The translations under genes and the position numbers were made by a program. Positions 41,020 to 50,334 of a stretch of DNA of 64,000 nt are shown here, in pieces. Below the pieces are notes generated by a model. It was not told the DNA's origin. It ran no database searches and saw only the letters and a list, made by a program, of their open reading frames with translations. Origin of the DNA: Oscillospiraceae bacterium (lineage in GTDB: Bacteria > Bacillota > Clostridia > Oscillospirales > Acutalibacteraceae); assembly GCA_015066395.1 (NCBI GenBank), contig SVOL01000011.1, positions 1-64,000 of the forward strand, in the 5' to 3' direction. Numbering within the stretch: position 1 is the stretch's first letter; every line of letters begins with the position of its first letter.

Positions 41020-43623
41020 TTATTCTTCTGCCTCGGCTGCTTCAACGGCGGTTTCGATTTCCTCAGCTACTTCATCGGCTATTTCAGCGGCATCTTCTGC
41101 GGCTGATTCAAGTGCTTCCGCATCAGGCACGTCGGGAACATCGGTGACCTCTTCATCATCGTGCTCTGCGGTGGCGATCGACAGTACCTTTGCATCGCCG
41201 TCGCCCTTAAATCTCATCACACGAACACCCTTTGACGGACGTTTCAGAACGCTTATATCCTTTGCGGCAATTCTGATGATGATACCGTCGGACGAGATCA
41301 TAATAATGTCCTCATCCTCACTGATTGCAAGAACCTCGGCAACGTCGCCGTATTTAGCTGTACGGTAGTTGAGAATACCCTTACCGCCTCTTGACTGCAA
41401 TCTGTAGTCATCGAAAAGCGAAACTCGACCGTAACCGGTCTCAGTAACGGTGAGAAGTGCCTTATTCTCAGCGCTTACCGCCATACCGACGACCTCATCG
41501 CCTTCACGAAGCCTAATTGCACGAACACCTCTTGCGGTTCTGCCCATTTCGCGAGCCTGGGTCTCATTGAACTTAATAGCAAAACCTTTCTTAGTGGCAA
41601 CGACCAGCTCATCCTCACCGCTTGTCCTGCAAACGTAAGCCAGTTCGTCATCCTCAGCAATATTGATAGCAATAATACCGGTCTTTCTGACATTCTTGAA
41701 CGCACTGATCTCGGTACGCTTGATAGTACCGTTCTTGGTGATCATACATACATAGAATACCTCTTCAAGGTCGATCTTATTGCCGAGCGGCAGGATGTTT
41801 ATGATCTTTTCATCAGGCATCAGCGGCAGGATATTGACAATGTTCATACCCTTACTTGTTCTCGAACCTTCGGGGATCTCGTAAGCCTTAATTCTATAAA
41901 GTCGACCCAAATTACTGAACATCAGCACGTAAGCGTGCGACGAGCAGGTGAACATATTCTCAACAATATCGTCGTCACGGGTGGTCATACCCTTTACGCC
42001 CTTACCGCCGCGGTTCTGAACGCTGTATTCATCAACCGGAACACGCTTGATATAACCGTTAACGGTCTTAGTGAGAACACATTCCTCTTCAGGGATAAGA
42101 TCCTCGATGTCAACCTCACCTGTAACAGCGGTGATTTCGGTTCTGCGGTCGTCAGCGAACTTATCACGAAGATTCAAAGCCTCGGTCTTAACTATGTCAA
42201 GTATCCTCTCACGAGAAGCCAATATCTCCTGGCATTCCTTGATAAACGCCAGTTTTTCAGCCAATTCTTCTTCTATTTTCTGCTTCTCCATACCCGCCAA
42301 TTTACCGAGCTGCATCTGAACAATAGCGGTCGTCTGAATATCATCAAGACCAAATCGGTCAGACAAACGCTCCTTGGACTCCGGTATAGTCTTAGAATTG
42401 CGGATTATACTGATAACCTCATCGATAAAATCAAGGGCGATTTTAAGTCCTTCCAAAATATGGGCTCTTTCCATCGCCTTTTTCATATCATAACGGGTTC
42501 TACGTTCGATTATCTCACACTGGAAGTCGATGCAGTTCTGAAGCATCTCCTTTAAAGTGAGAACCTTCGGCTTACCGTCAACAATAGCCAGCAGAATTGC
42601 ACCAAAAGTGGTCTGCAATGCTGTATATGAATACAGCTTATTAAGTACGACCTGCGGATTGGCGTCCTTTTTGATATCAACAACGATCCTGATACCGCCG
42701 TCACGCTTAGAAGAGTAGTCAACAACATCATCAATACCTTCAATTCGCTTATCAGCGGCGAGGTCATAAATATGCTTTACAAGGTCCTTTTTTCGGACTT
42801 TATAAGGAATTTCGGTAATTACAATGCGGAATTTTCCGTTTCTGGTCTCTTCGATCTCGGCTTTACCGCGAACGGTGATCTTACCCTTACCGGTAGCATA
42901 AGCGGCACGGATACCGGCACGACCCATAATGATACCGCCGGTAGGGAAGTCGGGTCCCTTGATATACTCGCAGATGTCATTAAGTTCAGCTTCCGGGTTG
43001 TCGATAAGACAGCACATACCGTCAATGACCTCACCAAGATTATGCGGCGGGATCTCGGTAGCCATACCGACAGCGATACCCGACGAGCCATTAACAAGCA
43101 ACTGCGGGAAACGAACAGGAAGAACCTCTGGCTCTTTCAAACGGTCGTCATAGTTGGGGTTGAAATCAACCGTATCCTTCTCGATATCATCCAACATATG
43201 GAGAGACAGTCGGTTCATCTTCGACTCGGTATATCGGTAAGCAGCGGCGGGGTAGCCGTCGATATTACCGAAGTTACCGTGACCGTCGATCAATGGATAG
43301 CGCAACGAGAAATCCTGTGCCATACGAACCATCGCATCGTAAACCGAAGAGTCACCGTGCGGGTGATAACGACCCAACACCGCACCAACCGTGTCAGCAC
43401 ACTTACGGTAAGCCTTTTCGGGAGTCAGTCCATTTTCATACATTGTATAAAGAATTCTTCTGTGAACAGGTTTAAGACCGTCTCTTACATCGGGGAGAGC
43501 ACGGCCGACCAGTACCGACATCGAGTACTGAAGCATACTGGTTTTAACTTCGTCAACAATTTCAACCGGAACTATATTTGTATCTTCTGTTTCCGGCCAA
43601 TAAACCTTTTCCTGTTTAGCCAT
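41020..43623 (-). CDS. gyrA: DNA gyrase subunit A
   Basis: An 867-residue type II topoisomerase A subunit. The winged-helix/tower region contains LPDVRDGLKPVHRRILYTMY and HPHGDSSVYDAMVRMAQDFS, with the catalytic Tyr in AAAYRYTESKM. The C-terminal half is the DNA-wrapping propeller, including the GyrA-box-like QNRGGKGVKGM. A Glu/Ala-rich acidic tail ends the protein, as in many Firmicute GyrA proteins. It follows gyrB by 17 bases on the same strand in the origin operon. Confidence 0.97.
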   Translation of the reverse strand: MAKQEKVYWPETEDTNIVPVEIVDEVKTSMLQYSMSVLVGRALPDVRDGLKPVHRRILYTMYENGLTPEKAYRKCADTVGAVLGRYHPHGDSSVYDAMVRMAQDFSLRYPLIDGHGNFGNIDGYPAAAYRYTESKMNRLSLHMLDDIEKDTVDFNPNYDDRLKEPEVLPVRFPQLLVNGSSGIAVGMATEIPPHNLGEVIDGMCCLIDNPEAELNDICEYIKGPDFPTGGIIMGRAGIRAAYATGKGKITVRGKAEIEETRNGKFRIVITEIPYKVRKKDLVKHIYDLAADKRIEGIDDVVDYSSKRDGGIRIVVDIKKDANPQVVLNKLYSYTALQTTFGAILLAIVDGKPKVLTLKEMLQNCIDFQCEIIERRTRYDMKKAMERAHILEGLKIALDFIDEVISIIRNSKTIPESKERLSDRFGLDDIQTTAIVQMQLGKLAGMEKQKIEEELAEKLAFIKECQEILASRERILDIVKTEALNLRDKFADDRRTEITAVTGEVDIEDLIPEEECVLTKTVNGYIKRVPVDEYSVQNRGGKGVKGMTTRDDDIVENMFTCSSHAYVLMFSNLGRLYRIKAYEIPEGSRTSKGMNIVNILPLMPDEKIINILPLGNKIDLEEVFYVCMITKNGTIKRTEISAFKNVRKTGIIAINIAEDDELAYVCRTSGEDELVVATKKGFAIKFNETQAREMGRTARGVRAIRLREGDEVVGMAVSAENKALLTVTETGYGRVSLFDDYRLQSRGGKGILNYRTAKYGDVAEVLAISEDEDIIMISSDGIIIRIAAKDISVLKRPSKGVRVMRFKGDGDAKVLSIATAEHDDEEVTDVPDVPDAEALESAAEDAAEIADEVAEEIETAVEAAEAEE

Positions 43624-43640
43624 AGTTTACTCTCCTTTCC

Positions 43641-45584
43641 TTAAATATCAAGATCGGTCGCAAATAGTGCGTTTTCTTCGATAAATCTTCTTCTCGGTTC
43701 AACCTCTTCGCCCATAAGCATCTCGAAAGTAGCATCGGCCAATTCGGCATCAGCCATAGTAACTTTAAGCATTGTTCTGGCTTCGGGATCAAGAGTCGTT
43801 TCCCATAACTGTTCGGGATTCATTTCACCGAGACCCTTATATCTCTGAACATCGGCCGAACCGCCTAATTGTTCGATATATCTCGCTTTTTCCTCATCGG
43901 TAAAGGCATCAAAATGCTGTTTACCCTTAGAAATTCTGTAAAGCGGAGGCTGAGCAAGATAGATGTGACCCGTTTCAATAAGCTCAGGCATATATCTGAA
44001 GAAAAATGTCAGCAAAAGTGTTCTGATATGGCTACCGTCAACGTCAGCATCGGCCATGATGACAATTTTGTCATAGCGGAGCTTGTTTATATCAAAGTTT
44101 TCACCGATACCCGTACCCAAAGCCACGATAACAGGAGTCAGCTTATCATTGCCGTAGACCTTGTCCTCACGCGCTTTTTCGACGTTGAGCATCTTACCCC
44201 ACAAAGGCAAAATGGCCTGGTAGGTCGAGTTTCTGCCTTCAACAGCCGAGCCGCCAGCAGAATCTCCCTCGACGATGAAAATTTCGGTCTTCGCAGGGTC
44301 ATCCGAGATACAGTCGGTCAATTTTTCGGGCATTCTGGTCTTGCCGCCGATACCTGACTTATTTCTCGAAGCATCTCTTGCTTTCTGAGCGGCCTCACGG
44401 GCATTAGAAGCGGCGATCGCCTTATCAATTACTATCTTACTGTCGGCAGGATGCTCTTCTAAATACTGATAAAGCTTCTCATTGACAATGTTTCTTACCA
44501 GTGTACCTATAGAGGTGTTACCTAATTTTGCTTTTGTCTGGCTTTCGAACTGTGCATCGGCCAATTTTACCGAAACAACAGCGACCAATCCTTCCATTAT
44601 ATCTTCGCCCTTTAAATTGTCCGAGGATTCCTTAAGCTTTTTAAAGTCGTGGGCGTATTTATTTACCACACGTGCAACAGTCTGGCGAAATGCAGTCTCA
44701 TGAGTACCGCCGTCGATAGTATGCAAAGTGTTGGCAAAGGACATTATCTTAGAGTCATAAGCCGTCGACCAGATAAGTGCGATCTCAGCGGTCGAATCGC
44801 CTTCCGAACCCGAAAAATAAATAACCTCGCTGTTCAAAGGCTCTTTCTTGATACCTGCTAACAGATATTCAACATACGACTTGATACCGCCGTCATACTG
44901 CAGATCATCCTGACGGTCCTTAGTATAAGAATCGGTACGCTTATCTGTCAAAATAACGCGGATACCGGCATTTAAGAATGCCTGCTCACGCAATCTATTC
45001 AACAAAGTATCGTAATCATAAACAGTAGTATCGGTAAAGATAGACGGATCTGGCTTAAAGGTAACGGTAGTACCGGTCTCATTGGTCTCACCAATAATGT
45101 CGAGACCTGTAACGGTATTTCCTTTTTCGTATCTCTGTTTGTAAATATTCTTGCCGTCCTTGACCTCGACCTCAAGCCAGCTCGACAAAGCGTTAACGAC
45201 CGAAGCACCGACACCGTGCAGACCGCCCGAAACCTTATATCCGCTTCCGCCGAACTTACCGCCTGCATGCAGGATCGTAAATACAACAGTGACGGTAGGG
45301 ATACCCTTTTGCGGATTGATACCGACAGGTATACCACGGCCGTTATCGGTTACTCTGATAATACCGTCGTCCAAAATATCAACGGTTATCTTATCACAGT
45401 AGCCTGCCAAAGCCTCATCGATTGCGTTATCGACGATTTCATACACAAGGTGGTGGAGACCGCGTTCACCGGTCGAGCCGATGTACATACCCGGTCTTTT
45501 TCTGACCGCTTCAAGTCCTTCCAAGACCTGTATGGAATTTTCGTCATAACTTTCCGTTACCGGTGTGACTGCTTGATTACTCAT
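43641..45584 (-). CDS. gyrB: DNA gyrase subunit B
   Basis: A 647-residue ATPase/TOPRIM subunit. VLEGLEAVRKRPGMYIGSTG, VYEIVDNAIDEALAGYCD, TVTVVFTILHAGGKFGGSGY and KVSGGLHGVGASVVNALS form the GHKL ATP site. EIFIVEGDSAGGSA and the DADVDGSHIRTLLL segment form the TOPRIM metal site. It supplies ATP-driven negative supercoiling with GyrA. It follows remB by 13 bases. Confidence 0.97.
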   Translation of the reverse strand: MSNQAVTPVTESYDENSIQVLEGLEAVRKRPGMYIGSTGERGLHHLVYEIVDNAIDEALAGYCDKITVDILDDGIIRVTDNGRGIPVGINPQKGIPTVTVVFTILHAGGKFGGSGYKVSGGLHGVGASVVNALSSWLEVEVKDGKNIYKQRYEKGNTVTGLDIIGETNETGTTVTFKPDPSIFTDTTVYDYDTLLNRLREQAFLNAGIRVILTDKRTDSYTKDRQDDLQYDGGIKSYVEYLLAGIKKEPLNSEVIYFSGSEGDSTAEIALIWSTAYDSKIMSFANTLHTIDGGTHETAFRQTVARVVNKYAHDFKKLKESSDNLKGEDIMEGLVAVVSVKLADAQFESQTKAKLGNTSIGTLVRNIVNEKLYQYLEEHPADSKIVIDKAIAASNAREAAQKARDASRNKSGIGGKTRMPEKLTDCISDDPAKTEIFIVEGDSAGGSAVEGRNSTYQAILPLWGKMLNVEKAREDKVYGNDKLTPVIVALGTGIGENFDINKLRYDKIVIMADADVDGSHIRTLLLTFFFRYMPELIETGHIYLAQPPLYRISKGKQHFDAFTDEEKARYIEQLGGSADVQRYKGLGEMNPEQLWETTLDPEARTMLKVTMADAELADATFEMLMGEEVEPRRRFIEENALFATDLDI

Positions 45585-45597
45585 ACTTTACTCCTTA

Positions 45598-45870
45598 TCA
45601 AATGTTTTCTTGTAACGAGAATTTAGATCCCGCTCTCTTTTCGAGCGTAGCAGGGGAGAGTTGCGATATATAAACCTTCATCTTGCCGGATTGGTTGCAG
45701 ATGACAAAAGATTTCGGCAATTCAAACGAGACATTGACCGTCTGTCTGCGTTTTTCGGAGAACTTTAAAAAGTCTCTCGAAATCTTTGAAACAGTCGTCG
45801 TATCCATATCGAAAATACCAATAATATCCTCTTGTTTTACAATGCAATCCTTACCTAAATGAAGAAAAAT
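45598..45870 (-). CDS. remB: DUF370/RemB-like regulator, probable ATT start codon
   Basis: The family (RemB/YaaB in the recF-gyrB interval) begins with a conserved M-(Y/F)-(I/L)-HLG. Here the in-frame sequence reads FLHLGKDCIVKQEDIIGIFD and then MDTTTVSKISRDFLKF, ending PATLEKRAGSKFSLQ. The codon where Met is expected is ATT (45870-45868), preceded nine bases upstream by AAAGGA, right after the recF stop. The first ATG (45807) would delete about 21 conserved residues and has no good ribosome site. I therefore call a 90-residue product from ATT. RemA/RemB-type proteins act as DNA-binding regulators of biofilm and matrix genes. Confidence 0.7.
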   Translation of the reverse strand: MFLHLGKDCIVKQEDIIGIFDMDTTTVSKISRDFLKFSEKRRQTVNVSFELPKSFVICNQSGKMKVYISQLSPATLEKRAGSKFSLQENI

Positions 45871-45885
45871 AAGAATCAGTCCTTT

Positions 45886-46965
45886 TTATTCTTGAGGCTT
45901 AACAGTTCCGTTTTCAACTAAAAAAACCTTGCCGTTTTTCAAGCCTTTAATATTGTTGGGGTCACAGCAGGTGATAAATACCTGCCAGTCTTTGATATGA
46001 TTTAAAATATAGTTTTGCCTCGACAGGTCAAGCTCACTCATAACGTCATCAAGCAATGCTATGGGTGATTTGCCGGTGATCTCCCTCATAACTGCCGATT
46101 CCGCAAGCTTCAAAGAAATCGCCGCCGACCTCTTTTGACCTTGAGATCCAAAAGTTCTGGCACTTAAACCGTTTATCTCTATTTTAAGGTCATCTCTATG
46201 CGGTCCTACCGATGTCGAAAGAGAATACATATCGTTACTTCGGGCAATTTTTAGGTTTTCCGACATTTCCTGCTTTGTTTCGCCGACAGTTGTGTCGTAT
46301 TCTATCGAGATTTCCTCTTTTCCGTCGGAGATACCGTCGAAAATGGTCGGAATATAGCGTTTTAACGCCTCAATATGTCGTTTTCTGTAGCCGACTATCT
46401 CGAACCCTAACTCGCAAAGCTCGTTTTCAAAATCCAGCAAAAAATCTTCCAGCATCGGATTGTACTTTATGTCCTTCAAAATGCGGTTTCGTTGGTCCAA
46501 AGCTCTGTTATACCGCCTTAACAACTCGATATATTTCGGATACAGCTGCCCGATGGAAAGATCTAAAAATTTTCGTCGGTGCTGCGGACCATCTTTCACG
46601 ATATTGATATCAAGCGGTGAAAAGACAACAGCGTTTATCTTGCCTGCGATCTCGGCCGCCGAGCGATATTCTACTCCGTTCAAGGTAGCTTTTCGGCGTT
46701 TGTCGATGTCAATCACGCACTCCTGCTCACGCTGTTCATCAAAAAACTCCAACCCTATCTTAGCCATTTCAGCACTAAGGTTAACGAGTTCATGATCCTT
46801 ACTGCCTCTGAAACTTTTGGCACCCGTAAAGCACCATATCGCCTCAAGCAGATTGGTCTTGCCCTGAGCATTCTGCCCGTAGATCACATTGATACCGTCG
46901 CATGGCTCAAACTCGGCGTTTTTTATGTTTCTGAAATCCTGCAGGGTTATTTTTTTGATAATCAT
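45886..46965 (-). CDS. recF: DNA replication and repair protein RecF
   Basis: A 359-residue SMC-like ATPase. ITLQDFRNIKNAEFEP begins the fold, VIYGQNAQGKTNLLEAIW is the Walker A, FGSQGQKRSAAISLKLAE the signature, and PIALLDDVMSELDLSRQNYI the Walker B/D-loop. RecF loads RecA at gaps with RecO and RecR. Its ATG overlaps the stop of the S4-domain gene (TGATG). Confidence 0.96.
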   Translation of the reverse strand: MIIKKITLQDFRNIKNAEFEPCDGINVIYGQNAQGKTNLLEAIWCFTGAKSFRGSKDHELVNLSAEMAKIGLEFFDEQREQECVIDIDKRRKATLNGVEYRSAAEIAGKINAVVFSPLDINIVKDGPQHRRKFLDLSIGQLYPKYIELLRRYNRALDQRNRILKDIKYNPMLEDFLLDFENELCELGFEIVGYRKRHIEALKRYIPTIFDGISDGKEEISIEYDTTVGETKQEMSENLKIARSNDMYSLSTSVGPHRDDLKIEINGLSARTFGSQGQKRSAAISLKLAESAVMREITGKSPIALLDDVMSELDLSRQNYILNHIKDWQVFITCCDPNNIKGLKNGKVFLVENGTVKPQE

Positions 46966-47174
46966 CAGGCTTCGACCTTGATCTTATAACGGTCAAATTC
47001 GACGATCTCACCGCCGCGAAGCTTTTTGCCACGCATAGTGCAGACCTCGCCGTTGACCTTTACAAGTCCATCCAAAATAACAGCCTTGGCTTGTCCGCCG
47101 GAACCTAATATTCCTGCAAATTTCAAAAGATCGTCAAGCTTGATATATTCGGTATGAATTTTTACAGTTTCCAT
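46965..47174 (-). CDS. S4-domain RNA-binding protein (YaaA/RlbA)
   Basis: A 69-residue S4-domain protein in its usual place between dnaN and recF. Landmarks are IKLDDLLKFAGILGSGGQAK, VLDGLVKVNGEVCTMRGKKL and RGGEIVEFDRYKIKV. It probably binds RNA in ribosome assembly or maturation. It overlaps both neighbours by stop/start fusion (TAATG with dnaN, TGATG with recF), so it is translated with them. Confidence 0.92.
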   Translation of the reverse strand: METVKIHTEYIKLDDLLKFAGILGSGGQAKAVILDGLVKVNGEVCTMRGKKLRGGEIVEFDRYKIKVEA

Positions 47175-48280
47175 TATTCAGCCTTCAATCTCATAGGCAT
47201 CAACATATAAATAAAGTCGTCGCCCTCTTTAGGTAAAATTATAATAGACGAGAACGGACCGTTGAAATTGACGGTGATATCGTCAGTCTCACAAGCTCTC
47301 AAAGCGTCGGTCAGAAAACGGTTGTTGATACCGATCTCAAACTCGTCACCCGTGATCTCGGTCTTGTAAACGTCAGTTACCTTACCGACAGCGGTTGCAC
47401 ACGAGAAGGTGATATCCTCATTAGTGATCTTGCAACGCATTGTCGTCTTGATCTGGTCATTGATAATAAGCGAAATACGCTCGATGATCGACACCAATTC
47501 TCTCGAATTAGCAACAGCGGTAGTAGCATAAGAAGAGGGCATTATCTTCTTATAATTGATAAATTCACCCTCGATCTTGCGAGAGATGATAGAGTATCCG
47601 CCAACCTCTAAAGCAATATGTCTGCGGCCGATAAAGAACTCGATGTTTTCATCATTATCACCGATGATCTTAACGGCTTCGGCAATAGTCTTAGCCGAAA
47701 CAACGAAGGAGATATTTTTGCCCAAACGGATATTTTCTTTTCTGACAGCCAGTCTAAAACCATCAACACCGACAATCTTCACGCTGTCCTCCGCGATATC
47801 AAACAAAAGACCGGTGAGAATAGGCTTCTGGGCATCGGCGGCGGCACAGGCGAATACAGTCTGCCTTACCATAGACTTCAATGTTTCACAAGGGAAGATT
47901 ATACGCTCGCAATCATCGATCGTAGGCATTTCCGGGAAATCCTCTGCAGGCATACCCATAATGTCAAACATCGTAGACTCAGATTTGATCTTACATACCA
48001 AACGGTCGTTGACCTCAAAAGAAACGGTCTCGCCCGAAAGACTTCTTAAAATATCACCCAACAGCTTTGCTTTGAAAACAATGCTTCCTTCTTCGGCACA
48101 GGTGATGTCGATAGTTTTGGTCATACCTACTTCCAGGTTATAAGCCATCATTTTAAGACCGTCTTTAGTTGCGGTCATATGAATACCCTCCAAAACGGGG
48201 AAGGTAGCCTTAGTAGCAACAGCGCGCGACAGATTGGTTACTGCTTCGCATAATTTTTCACGGGATACAAGAAATCTCAT
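47174..48280 (-). CDS. dnaN: DNA polymerase III sliding clamp (beta)
   Basis: A 368-residue clamp of three similar domains. RFLVSREKLCEAVTNLSRAV, ATFPVLEGIHM, VDGFRLAVRKENI and the C-terminal DDFIYMLMPMRL are hallmarks; the last ends with the peptide-binding pocket residues. It encircles DNA and holds the polymerase. It follows oriC and has AAAGGAAA upstream of the ATG. Confidence 0.97.
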   Translation of the reverse strand: MRFLVSREKLCEAVTNLSRAVATKATFPVLEGIHMTATKDGLKMMAYNLEVGMTKTIDITCAEEGSIVFKAKLLGDILRSLSGETVSFEVNDRLVCKIKSESTMFDIMGMPAEDFPEMPTIDDCERIIFPCETLKSMVRQTVFACAAADAQKPILTGLLFDIAEDSVKIVGVDGFRLAVRKENIRLGKNISFVVSAKTIAEAVKIIGDNDENIEFFIGRRHIALEVGGYSIISRKIEGEFINYKKIMPSSYATTAVANSRELVSIIERISLIINDQIKTTMRCKITNEDITFSCATAVGKVTDVYKTEITGDEFEIGINNRFLTDALRACETDDITVNFNGPFSSIIILPKEGDDFIYMLMPMRLKAE

Positions 48281-48533
48281 TTTAAAAATTTCCTTTCGTA
48301 TAATGTTCTTATTAAAATAGTAGTGATAGTAGTAGGGTGGAAATTGTTAAGAATTTTAAAAACGCTGATTATAAACAGGAAAACAGGTCAAAAATTATTA
48401 AATTGCGGTTCTTGATAAATTGTGAATAAATTTGATAACTTTTGTCGATCCACAAGGGTGTTGAAAAGTTAGTTGTGAATTCCTGTGGATATGTGGAAAA
48501 CCGGACGCTTTATGTCAACCGAAGTAACCGCTT
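48281..48533. other. Probable chromosomal origin oriC (dnaA-dnaN intergenic region)
   Basis: DnaA-box-like 9-mers cluster here. TGTGAATAA (48421-48429) is an exact inverse of TTATTCACA, with near matches TGTGAATTC (48474-48482), TGTGGATAT (48484-48492), TGTGGAAAA (48492-48500) and CGATCCACA (48446-48454, plus strand). An AT-rich stretch at 48380-48420 could be the unwinding element. The location directly after dnaA is typical of Firmicutes. Confidence 0.75.
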
Positions 48534-49841
48534 TTAAGAATTGACGTTTTTAATGATATCTTCGATAATTCTCTTTTCCATTTCGTTGGTCTTAATTAAC
48601 TTTTTGACCTTGTCGGTAGTGTAAAGAACGGTAGTATGGTCTTTATTGAACTTTTTACCGATCTCGGTCGAAGAAAGACCCATGACCTCGTGAACGATAT
48701 ACATAGATATTTGTCTTGCCTTAGCGATCTCGGCCGATTTTTTTCTTGAGAAGATATCTTCGGTCGAAACATTGTAGGTGCGCGATACCTCATCGACTAT
48801 TTTTTCAACCGTAACGGGATCGGGCATAGTCTCGCTCACAACGTCACGGATATAGCTTTGAACCAAGGGTAGGTTCAGCTTGTTGGAATGTATGGTAACG
48901 TAAGCCTGGAGCTTTTTGATGATGCCCTCGAGCTGTCTGATATTGCTCTTGACTTGCTCGGCGATGAAGTAGAGCACGTCGTCATCGATCTCTAAGTTCA
49001 ACTGCTCGGATTTTGATTTGAGAATTCCCACTCTTGTCTCAAAGTCCGGCGGAGACATATCGGCGATAATACCGCTTTCAAAGCGGGAACGGATACGTTC
49101 TTCCAAGGTCTTGATTTCTCTCGGCGGACGGTCAGAGGTAACGACTATCTGCTTTTCGGGATGAAGAGCGTTGAAGGTGTTAAAAAATTCTTCCTGAGCG
49201 TAGTCCTTACCGGCAATAAAGTGAATATCGTCGATAAGCAGAACGTCGACCGAGCGGAAACGGTTGTGGAACAGATCGGTGGTCTGGCTTCTGATAGCCT
49301 GGACCAGCTCGTTTACAAACTCCTCACCGCTGATGTAAAGCACCTTTTTGTCGCCGAATTTTGTTTCTACGCTGTTTTTAATAGCTTTTAATATATGAGT
49401 CTTACCTACACCCGAATTGCCGTAAATGAACAAAGGATTGTAGATATTGGACGACGGGTTGTCCGCAACAGCCATCGCAGCAGCGTGAGCGAATTTGTTT
49501 GAAGAACCGACAACGAAGTTTTCGAATGTGTAACCCTCGTTTTTGTCAAACGCGACGACCGTCTGCTCCTTAGGAATTTCACGGACGATGATCTCGATCT
49601 TCATAGGGATTCCGCAAATTTCCTGCAATGACTTTTCTAAAATTTCGCGGTAGTAGGAGTCGACCGTCTTTTTCTTCCATACATTGGACGTGATGAGATA
49701 AAAAGTTCCGTCCTCACCCTGTTCGGGCAAGAAATCATCCATCCAGACGTTGATGCCGACATCAGTAATTTTTTGAGTTTCCTTGCAATTTTCAAGAACG
49801 CGATCCCACAGTTCTTTTACACTGTCAATAGCCATTTGCAC
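48534..49841 (-). CDS. dnaA: Chromosomal replication initiator DnaA
   Basis: A 435-residue initiator. Domain I covers about 1-80. The AAA+ domain has NPLFIYGNSGVGKTHILKAI (Walker A), DVLLIDDIHFIAGKDYAQEE (Walker B) and VVTSDRPPREIKTLEERIRS. The C-terminal DNA-binding domain has RKKSAEIAKARQISMYIVHE and HTTVLYTTDKVKKL, the DnaA signature. It binds the 9-mers in the adjacent oriC. The linker (domain II) is short. The start is supported by AAGGTAAG upstream. Confidence 0.97.
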   Translation of the reverse strand: MQMAIDSVKELWDRVLENCKETQKITDVGINVWMDDFLPEQGEDGTFYLITSNVWKKKTVDSYYREILEKSLQEICGIPMKIEIIVREIPKEQTVVAFDKNEGYTFENFVVGSSNKFAHAAAMAVADNPSSNIYNPLFIYGNSGVGKTHILKAIKNSVETKFGDKKVLYISGEEFVNELVQAIRSQTTDLFHNRFRSVDVLLIDDIHFIAGKDYAQEEFFNTFNALHPEKQIVVTSDRPPREIKTLEERIRSRFESGIIADMSPPDFETRVGILKSKSEQLNLEIDDDVLYFIAEQVKSNIRQLEGIIKKLQAYVTIHSNKLNLPLVQSYIRDVVSETMPDPVTVEKIVDEVSRTYNVSTEDIFSRKKSAEIAKARQISMYIVHEVMGLSSTEIGKKFNKDHTTVLYTTDKVKKLIKTNEMEKRIIEDIIKNVNS

Positions 49842-49872
49842 TTACCTTCCAAATCATAATATGTAAATGAGA

Positions 49873-49900
49873 TTTATATAAATATATATATTTATATAAA
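49873..49900. repeat. 28-bp all-A/T perfect palindrome upstream of dnaA
   Basis: TTTATATAAATATA followed by its exact inverse complement. It is centred about 45 bases upstream of the dnaA start, within the promoter region. It may aid unwinding or be a regulatory site. Confidence 0.6.
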
Positions 49901-50046
49901 GGGTCAAAAACGGGTTTAAAAAGGGATAACAATACCCATTTAAAATAATACCATAAATCTAACTTTTTTTCAATAAAAACTGAAGAAAAAACCCCTTAAA
50001 AATTACCAAAAAAAGTACAACATTTTTGACATATTTTATAGTAAAA

Positions 50047-50087
50047 AAACACCTTACGAAAATTAGATTTTCGCAAGGTGTTTTTTT
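50047..50087 (-). terminator. Terminator of the small XRE gene
   Basis: AAACACCTTGCGAAAA-type arms pair with TTTTCG-AAGGTGTTT around a 5-base loop, with seven Ts following on the minus strand. Confidence 0.85.
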
Positions 50088-50334
50088 AAATATTTTGATA
50101 TTTTTCTTTAAATGTTTCGAGTGAAATATCCGGATCTAAAAGGTCGTCGGCTGAAACATTAAAGTGTTTGCAGAATAAAAAAATAAAACGAGCAGGCGGG
50201 CAAACAGTGGTTTCATATTTAGCTAAACAATCTCTTGTGATTCCAAAAATTTCAGCTACCTGGTGTTGTTTTAAATGATGTAATTTTCTTATGTATTTCA
50301 TTTTATAACGGATGCCGACTTTAAATTCTTCCAT
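50086..50334 (-). CDS. XRE-family helix-turn-helix protein
   Basis: An 82-residue Cro/C1-like protein: IRYKMKYIRKLHHLKQHQVA, EIFGITRDCLAKYETTV and FNVSADDLLDPDISLETFKE. The start is the ATG at 50334 with AGGGG upstream; an upstream extension of the frame runs through a palindromic leader and is not coding. The leader (about 50345-50500) contains nested inverted repeats that may control it. It lies just upstream of dnaA on the same strand, separated by a strong terminator. Confidence 0.75.
   Translation of the reverse strand: MEEFKVGIRYKMKYIRKLHHLKQHQVAEIFGITRDCLAKYETTVCPPARFIFLFCKHFNVSADDLLDPDISLETFKEKYQNI

Noticed and set aside
42772-43644. A 290-codon frame antisense to gyrA
   Set aside because: It lies wholly over gyrA, has no ribosome site and shows no family features; a shadow of gyrA codon bias.
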